DNA from: Sternotherus odoratus
Lineage: Eukaryota; Chordata; Testudines; Kinosternidae
Reading direction: 5' to 3'
Assembly (NCBI GenBank): GCA_032164245.1
Contig: JAVMKO010000005.1
Coordinates: 56,281,442-56,345,441 of the forward strand
DNA length: 64,000 nt
Numbering within the stretch: position 1 is the first letter of the stretch; each line of letters begins with the position of its first letter. Under the pieces are notes generated by a model that was not told where the DNA came from, ran no database searches, and saw only the letters and a program-made list of their open reading frames with translations. Made by a program: the position numbers and the translations under genes. Shown piece after piece: positions 56,715 through 64,000 of the stretch.

Positions 56715-59700
56715 TGGTGGGGGAATTATTTGGCTTTTAAAAAGGAGAAGAATTTACAGGTTATATACTAAACAAACAGAATATTTTTTCAATGTATGGA
56801 TTAGTTTTTAAAAAAAGATTAAAAGATGGCATACAACTTTGATATGGCTAAATCACATACTTAAAATGATTAAATAAAACAATATTTAGCCAATAGGATG
56901 GAACTCAGTAGAACTCAGTATATTTTTCACGAGACTGGAAAATATACAGTTAAAGATAGATGCACAAACTTCTTAGAAAGGATACGTTTAAGCAGTATCA
57001 GCAACTTGGTTTTCTTTAACTGTTCCTTAAGCTTTCCATCCACCAGCCAGCTAACTTTGGGGTCCACCCCAAAAACTGTGTTCTTTATTTGGTTTTTGGT
57101 TTTTGCAGAGGGAAAACAACATAGCATTAAAGCAGCTAAAAAAGCTTAAACCTAGGCAATCCTAATCCTTAACCTGCTTTTAATGCATTAGATCTGTTTG
57201 AACAAGAGAGTGGGAGGGGGGGAAAGCAAAACAAAAACAAGAAAAAACACAATTTGAGGGCACATCAGGAAGGCAGAAGAGCTGATGGCGGTGAGTGGGA
57301 GAGACATTGGGAGGTATATATCTGCCTTAACTATTTCTTAAACTGTGCACTTATAAGATATGTGAACCCAGATACAAAGATACAAATTAGGCCTGCAGTA
57401 CCAATGAAACACACTTTGACCTAACTGATGCCTGTTAAGTATACCGGTATGTAGTTTACGATTGATAATGACAAGCACAGGCTGGCTTTGGCAAGTGAGT
57501 ACTTTCTAATTACACAGCTGGGAACTTTATTTATTCCTTCTGATGAGGACAATAAAAAGCAAAACTTATATTAAGGGTACCTACTCAAGCACTCAAAACT
57601 GCAACAGCTAAGGTTGAACATGCAACCTTAAATCAGATGTTTCTTACATTTACTAAAATATTTTTTTAATTAGCCCTGCAGGTTATGCAGATACCATACT
57701 GCGTACAGACAGAGATAAAAGCTAAAATGTGCAAGCATTATGTTCATATGAATTAGATGCATTATCTATCAGATTGAACATTTTCTCATCCAACTGACTT
57801 GATCTCTAGCACAACTTAGAAAGCATTATTAGCAGCCCTTGCTTTTTCTTTACTCAGACATCAAATTCTGTTAATAAACCTTGGCTAGAATGCAGAACAA
57901 TACTAATTCTTGCAGGAAGCTAAAGAAATAAATGTGTCACTTGTAACTTAAGATTCAGAAAAACTTGTCTTGTGGAACTCATTTTCTAGACAACAAAAAT
58001 ATGTAAAGCCTCAGGCATCTCTCAAACAGGAGCCAATGCGAGGCACTGACCATGCAGCAACAAAACCACAATGTGACAACCTCAATTTTGTTTCTTATAT
58101 TTTGAAAGACAGGCAGAGTGTATTGAATAAAGCCAACTAAGAGAACCAAATAAAACTGGAGGAGGGAGGACTGTGAACATTTTCATGAAAAAAAATTCTT
58201 CCCCTCATCCCCCCACTTTGAAAATTTCAAAATTTGAATTTGTTTGACAATCTGTCTTAGGGATATTAACTTTCCAGTGACGTGAGACACTACAGACGTG
58301 TTTGAAATGGAATCATTACAGTTCTGGAGTTCATCCTGCCCCAAATATACCTGTCAGGGTAATTTCCCCTCAACATCTACTACATATACCAAGATGCAGA
58401 TGTCAGGATTTTTCCTGTAGTAATGTAGGGAGAAATTTTAAAAGGCTCAGATGGTTGTTGGACCCCTAACTGCCATTTGCACCTTTAAAAATCTCCCCCA
58501 CTCTTCCTCTTCTTTAGCGGAGGGCACTCTACTCTTAAACTGACTTCTTCTATGGATCTTCGGGGAACAATGTCAAGTTCTTCTGTTCAGCCAGATTGTC
58601 TAAGGAGATTCATATATTAATTATTACACTATTATGTTCATGTTTGTCTGAGACAACAAACATCAAGGGCCAAACAACCTAGTCCTTCAGATAAATAGGA
58701 AGCAATGCTATTTTGTATAATTTAAGGCCCACATGCAGGAAAAAAAGTCTTATTCAGGATACCACTTAAGAATGTGCTAAGTCTTATTGAGGTCAATGGG
58801 GCGAAAAGCATGTGCTTAAGTGCTTTTCTGAACCAGGGTGGAGTTTAGTCTCCATCAGACATAGGTCAAATCTCCATTGGAAAGTTTCCATTAATCAACA
58901 ATATACAGGAGAGCAGAAAGATCCTTCAGCCTGTCATCCTTTCAGCAGCCTGAAAGGATGGTTTCTTTACAAGTAAATTCTCACCAGGAGAAAACAATTT
59001 AACTAATTCAACTTGGAGATTTTATCTTAATTCAGTCCTGTAGAACTAATTACTCTTCCCTTTCTAAAGCACTGGCTGTCCATTAAAAGAGCCTAAAGCT
59101 TTATCCTAGCCAAACAACATCAATCATTTGGTCCATAATTCATCTTGTTTTTCCCATTACTTCTGAAATTATGGTGGGCCACTCATTGGCTATGGCATCG
59201 GTGAGCCCTATTGCTTGTAGTGGTAGTCAAAGCAGCACTGGCCTATTTCCAGCACCAAAGTACTTCCAGAATATTTCAAAGTCACCCAAATAAATGTGAA
59301 GTTATTTTTGTGCCGGTATTGAAGTGTTCATTATCTGTCTTACATCCTGAGAATAATTAAGGACACACTGTCAAGGTAATTTTTCATAATTAAAAAAAAT
59401 ATCTGTTCTGTTTATGAGTTCTTACAAGCTTGAAACTGAAACCGGTTTCCTCACTGAGATGTTATTTCCTCTATCTCAAACAAACATACAAAGACACTAG
59501 TTTGTTACGGAGAATTAGGCTTGTGGAATTGAATTTATTTATACTGATAAACAATAGCACTGAAGCATCTATAATGAAGGAAGAAAAGAAACACAAACGG
59601 ATTACAAAAATTTAGCAAACACATACAGTGAGTGAGGGACGAGTAATGGTAGGTTTAATTTGGGACCCACAAAGCTTGACCATCTCTCTTTAAATTCTTC

Positions 59701-60442
59701 TGACACCAACGTTTATGTGCCCCAACAGTCATAAGGGAAATGAAACAACTGTTCACTCTAATTAGCTTTTTTGCTATGAAGACATGTTCTGCAGGGAACT
59801 AATTCCAGTTCAAACAATTTTATAATTAGCTCTAAATAGCTAAATACAATCACCCCTCTTCAGAGATAAGATAATCATGGTCCAGAAATGCCCCTAAAAA
59901 TATTATTGTGACTTCAACTTTCTTCTCAATTTGTTTTCAACTGGCAAGAGAGATCCACTTCCCAGTTCAAGCATTACCATGAACTTATATCACTTCCCTA
60001 TTTTATGGAGCTTTTTCTTCCAGCACTCCTTATCTTCCACTTATGGATGTAGTCCGATCCCAGCATGGTACCTATTCATTAGGGGCCTTATCCACTGAAG
60101 TCAATGGGAATTGGATCAGGATGGATGAACAAGGTCCACATAAAGCAAGAACTAACCTGAATCTTCTCCCAAATCTTGAACTAAAACATCTCTTGCGGTT
60201 CAATAAAAGAGTTTGGATAACTTGCTTTTAATTTTTCATGTCTTTGCGTTTCCTGGTTCTGGCTGGAAGCAGAAGGAGAAATGTCAAAATACCAGGAGGA
60301 AAATTGTTTTTGTGGAAATTCTGGCCCAATCAGAATTAAGTGGGAGCTGTCTGTGGCAGATTTCAGACTTTTTGGGACTTAGTCAAAACCAGCTTCTGAA
60401 CTCTTTCTCCCCGAACCCATAGAGTTTACATTTTTACAGTCC
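56715..60442. other. Mostly unique non-coding stretch
   Basis: About 3.7 kb of AT-rich sequence without a recognised repeat or gene. Short frames only. Confidence 0.45.
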
Positions 60443-60716
60443 TTGGCACCATGCTAAACATGGAGGGCCTGATCCAAACTTGTGCTGAAGACTCTCAGTC
60501 CCAGAAATTTCACTGGGACTTCTGGTATTTCACTGGGACTTCTGGTATTTCAGGATGACATAAGCAGTGGTTCTCAAACTTGGCACCATGCTAAACATGG
60601 AGGGCCTGATCCAGACTTGTGCTGAAGACTCTCAGTCCCAGAAATTTCACTGGGACTTCTGGTATTTCACTGGGACTTCTGGTATTTCAGGATGACATAA
60701 GCAGTGGTTCTCAAAC
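60443..60716. repeat. 137-bp near-perfect tandem duplication
   Basis: Units 60443-60579 and 60580-60716 differ at one visible base (GATCCAAAC versus GATCCAGAC). Each unit contains its own 20-bp direct repeat (TTTCACTGGGACTTCTGGTA twice) and ends with the first 15 bp of the adjacent hAT element (CAGTGGTTCTCAAAC). The duplication therefore happened after that element inserted. Confidence 0.95.
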
Positions 60717-61214
60717 TTTTTGTAGTGGTGACCCCTTTCCCACACTGGGCCTCTAAGTGCGACACCGCCCCCAGAGGTCAGGCGGGGGGTCGTGCCTGCA
60801 GCCCACTGCGGCAGGGGCTAGGATGGGGGGGTTCCAGCAGCCCTACGGAGGCGCCGGCAGCCCACCGCAGCAGGGGCCAGGGCCGGGTCGGGCACGTGGC
60901 AGTGCCGGCAGCCCGCCGCAGCAGGAGCCAGGGCCCGGACTGGGCTCGCGGGGCCACCAGCAGCCCACCGCAGCGGGAGTTGGGACCAGGCTCGCGGGGC
61001 CACCGGCAGAGCCGCGGCCAGGAGTGGCCTTATGGGGGAGCTGGCAGCACGCCGTGGCAGGGGCACCGGCTGCCTTCAGCAGCAGGGGGCAGATGCCAGC
61101 AGCCCGTGGCAGCAGCATTGTTCAGGGCTGGCTGCTGGCAGCAGGGGCTCGCGACCCCCACAGAACTGGCTCGCGACCCCCAGAGGGGTCCCGACCCCCG
61201 CTTTGAGAACCAAT
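60702..61214. mobile_element. hAT MITE (CAGTGGTTCTCAAAC type)
   Basis: Begins CAGTGGTTCTCAAACTTTTT and ends CCCCGCTTTGAGAACCAAT, with inverted termini. The flanks GACATAAG (60694-60701) and GACATAAA (61215-61222) match in 7 of 8 bases. The interior is a GC-rich tandem array (core CAGCCCACCGCAGCAGG, about 60 bp per unit), which produces chance frames of 149-170 codons. Confidence 0.8.
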
Positions 61215-61222
61215 GACATAAA

Positions 61223-61946
61223 GCTTCTATATTATGTGCCATCGCTCCGACCCTTTTGATGCCACTGTTTGGAAAGACTTGCTTGGATGGTGAAAAGAAA
61301 CACAAGAGAATATCCTCATGTACAGTATACATTTACATTGTATTGTATTGACAGAAAATATGTATTGACAGAAAAGAACTGTGCAGGGTTTTTTGATACC
61401 ATGTCATTCCCCACTCTGAACTGCTCAAATATTCACATATTCATCTCTGATGGATTGTGCTATCAAAATCCACATAGAAGCAAAGATGAACTCCTTCACA
61501 CAGCAAATACGTGTGAATATCTCTTAGCAACAACCGGTCATGAGCCAGTGAGGAAATCTAACAATGATCCCACTTAAAACATCCCACTTATGCATAGAAA
61601 ATGATAATGCCATCAGTAAAACCCTGAACTGCTCACTGAAGCCGTTAGCTCCTGAACGCCTGAATTGACAGCCTCCCCAAAGAAGCCAGACACCAGAAGG
61701 AGCTGTGGTCCAAATGTGCTTTGCCCCAGTGGCTATTCCAAGATCAGTTGTCAAGAAATAATCAGTATGTCACAACTCTTTCATTTTCAAAATCTTTAAT
61801 AATCAAGACAGGCTTATAATGCACTATTTACAGAATGTGCCAGTTTTATCAGCAATGCATACTAAAAAATGGGGGTGGGGAAAGAGGTGAGAGAAGGGAA
61901 CCATCCATAATCACCAGTGTTATCCAAACAGAGGGAAATTAATGTA
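61223..61946. other. Non-coding stretch, no gene recognised
   Basis: Unassigned sequence, frames up to 102 codons without recognisable domain. Confidence 0.4.
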
Positions 61947-62275
61947 CCGTATTTTTCGCCCTATAGGACGCTCCGGCCTATAAGACGCCCCCGAGTTTTT
62001 CAATAAAAAAGCCGGACAAAAAAAAAAAAAAAAAAGCGCCTCGCTCTCCCGTCCCCGCCGCGGGTGGGCTGCCGGGAGCGTCCCGGTTCCCCCCTCCCCG
62101 CCGCGGGTCCCGGCAGCCCGCCCGCGGCGGGGAGGGGGGAACCGGGACGCTCCCGGCAGCCCGCCCGCGGCGGGGAGGGGGGAACCGGGGCGCACATTCG
62201 CCCTATAAGACGCACCAACTTTTCCCCCCCCGTTTTGGGGAAGAAAAAGTGCGTCTTATAGGGCGAAAAATACGG
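61947..62275. mobile_element. Hairpin-ended TA-target element, copy 3
   Basis: Starts CCGTATTTTTCGCCCTATAG after TA and ends GGGCGAAAAATACGG before TA. It has the same subterminal hairpin at the right (CGCCCTATAAGACGCAC / GTGCGTCTTATAGGGCG) and a short GC-rich inverted array around 62107. The smallest copy, and a useful reference for defining what copy 2 gained. Confidence 0.88.
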
Positions 62276-62289
62276 TAGTTAAGCTAGCT

Positions 62290-62493
62290 TTGAGGTGAAG
62301 CACTGGAATGGGTTACCTAGGGAGGTGGTGGAATCTCCTTCCTTAGAGGATTTTAAGGTCAGAATAAACAAAGCCCTGGCTGGCATGATTTAGTTGGGGA
62401 TTGGTCCTGCTTTGAGCAGGGTGTTGGACTAAATGACTTCCTGAGGTCCCGTCCAACCCTAATATTCTACTATTCTATTCTTTGATTCTATAG
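62290..62493 (+). mobile_element. CR1 LINE 3' end
   Basis: TGAAGCACTGGAATGGGTTA, GGAATCTCCTTCCTTAGAGG, then GGTGTTGGACTAAATGACTT and the terminal ATTCTACTATTCTATTCTTT run. Same subfamily as 23855-24765. Confidence 0.85.
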
Positions 62494-64000
62494 CTGTAAT
62501 GTACAAGAGAATAACAAATTAAAATGCACATTCAACAATGTTTCTCTTTTCTTTATCCATTCATTTTCCATCAATAGTGTAAAAAAAATTTGGGGCACCG
62601 GTTTTTGGCACCCCCAAATCTTGGTGCCCTAGGCATCTCTAGTTTGCCTAGAGGTTACATCAGCCCTAGCTAAACCTAAAGGGATGTTTTAAGATAAAAA
62701 TCCCTTAATAACACCCTAGAATATCTAAGACTTTATGGAGACTACAAGATACATTTACAATTAATTTATTCTAATCTCAATTGGACTAGTAACACACAAG
62801 AAGCATAATCTGGTAAACTGTAGTCATTAGGGAATGAGGAGAGTAATTCTGGCCTCTTTTCTGATACAACCAGCAACTGTATGCCATTTGTTGTTATGTA
62901 GCTAAACTGACTCACATTTATTGCATTAGCCCTCATATCACAGCCACTTTTACATGCAAAATTGCCAACCTGAGTATACGCCTACGTTTGTAACAAGCAT
63001 GCCATGAAATGGCTGTGAATCACAGATGGTGCCAATGGAGTTCTATCCATTCCTATCTTTAGTCATTCTGCAGTCAGGAAAATCAATTAGCTACAGAGTA
63101 CCCACCTCCTGGAGCTTCACTGCTTTAGCAACTCAACTCCATTTTGCCAAAGACATTAGGTTATCTGCATATGCCTGACTTTTTTTTTCTGAAATGTCTT
63201 TTGCCTCCTCTTCCCATAAACTCTCTCCCCTTCCCCAGATGCACTGCTTGACATAGCAGTACTTTCCTCAGATCCTCAAAATTCAATGTCATTTATCCCC
63301 TTGAGCTACAAGCTAATGTCCCCATGGATATGAAGGGGAAATCTATGACTGGATAAAGAGCACAATGTAGCTCTCATATTGCTCCCAAGTCCATACACAC
63401 TCCAGGTCTTCCACCATGTAACTATTTCAGCAAGGGGTACCTTTTGGAGCCTGGAAGTCTGTACAGTCCTTAAGCTTTCCCTGGAGTTAATGTGCAAGCA
63501 GGAACATAGGAATGAGAAATTGGCAAGTGTGGAACAGAAGGCAGAGTTGGTGATGGAGACTATGGCCTTAGCAGATGGGAAGAAAGTCAGCTAAGGGATG
63601 TGTGCTCACAATAGGTGTGGAAAATGTAGGAAATATGAATATTATATGGGATTGTGTCTTAGAGAGGGAGCTCAGAGACTGGTCAAATAGACAGACAAAA
63701 GTTCTTGCTAATGAATGGGGAACTCTGTCCAGAGCTGGAAGTCAGGCCAGAGGTAACTTCAAATTAATTGTCCATGTATCAATTATAGCTTAAATGTAAT
63801 AAATATATTGTAGGTATTGAAGTTTAAGAAGCATTTTACTTCATGGTTAAGTAGCACCATTCATTTCTAACATCTTTGTCTGTTTGCCGACTCTCTTAAA
63901 TGTAACATTGCATAATTCCACTACCCACATTTTACTTCCCTTCTCTTGATTTACAGTAGGTTTCCAAAGGAATCCACTGAAAACAATTCCTCCTCATTGT
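62494..64000. other. Non-coding stretch, no gene recognised
   Basis: 62575-62670 contains GGGGCACCGGTTTTTGGCAC and CTTGGTGCCCTAGGCATCTC, resembling the end of a degenerate hAT-type repeat. The rest is unassigned, with no open frame of interest. Confidence 0.4.

Noticed and set aside
60443..60716. Direct repeats resembling a CRISPR array
   Set aside because: Only two 137-bp units, no short repeat/spacer pattern, and a vertebrate context.
60704..61216. Frames of 149-170 codons
   Set aside because: Tandem array inside a hAT MITE; similar peptide repeats in several frames.

Overview
This window reads as non-coding DNA from a vertebrate genome, most likely a non-avian reptile and probably a turtle. 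The inference rests on the repeats. There are many 5'-truncated CR1 LINEs of at least two subfamilies, Penelope-like retroelements with a GIY-YIG domain, many non-autonomous hAT and TA-target DNA transposons, a Helitron, long solo LTRs with 5-bp target duplications, and old MIR/CORE-type SINEs. No intact protein-coding gene, rRNA or tRNA gene was found, and no convincing host exon in its own locus. Open reading frames over about 100 codons are almost all chance frames in GC-rich transposon interiors.

Layout. 1-2 kb is featureless. 2.0-6.3 kb is a decayed hAT transposase, split by a CR1 that itself carries a pogo/Tigger-like element and a small hAT element. 6.7-9.1 kb holds a fold-back Penelope insertion, a CR1 fragment, MITEs and a TG microsatellite. 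9.6-17.3 kb has MIR-like SINEs and two minus-strand CR1 copies, each split by a hAT MITE with a perfect 8-bp duplication. 17.8-24.8 kb carries MITEs, a Penelope tail and a plus-strand CR1 3' end. 25.4-29.8 kb contains two copies of a hairpin-ended TA-target element and a solo LTR. 32.7-38.5 kb has a solo LTR, a nested MITE/Penelope pair, a second copy of the same hAT MITE and the Penelope copy that still encodes part of the endonuclease. 40.4 kb has a relic of an unidentified cysteine-rich coding sequence. 42.8-47 kb has a palindrome-bearing MITE, a CR1 end, and an LTR interrupted by a Helitron. 47-60 kb is mostly unique sequence with one solo LTR, two Penelope tails and small MITEs. 60.4-62.5 kb has a tandem duplication that copied a hAT terminus, a third hairpin-ended element and a CR1 tail.

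The most notable observation is the second hairpin-ended element (28926-29828). It contains about 550 bp of foreign CpG-rich DNA. On the minus strand this encodes a 34-residue N-terminus beginning MMDRNYPPTPSFTDPLAP, which I recognise as the start of QSER1 (PRR12/QSER1 family), with its 5' leader. It looks like capture of a host gene's promoter and first coding exon by a non-autonomous DNA transposon. Other points of interest are two fold-back Penelope insertions with target duplications, a hammerhead-like fold in the Penelope tails, and a Helitron with a duplicated module of ZNF143-like and YY1-like motifs.
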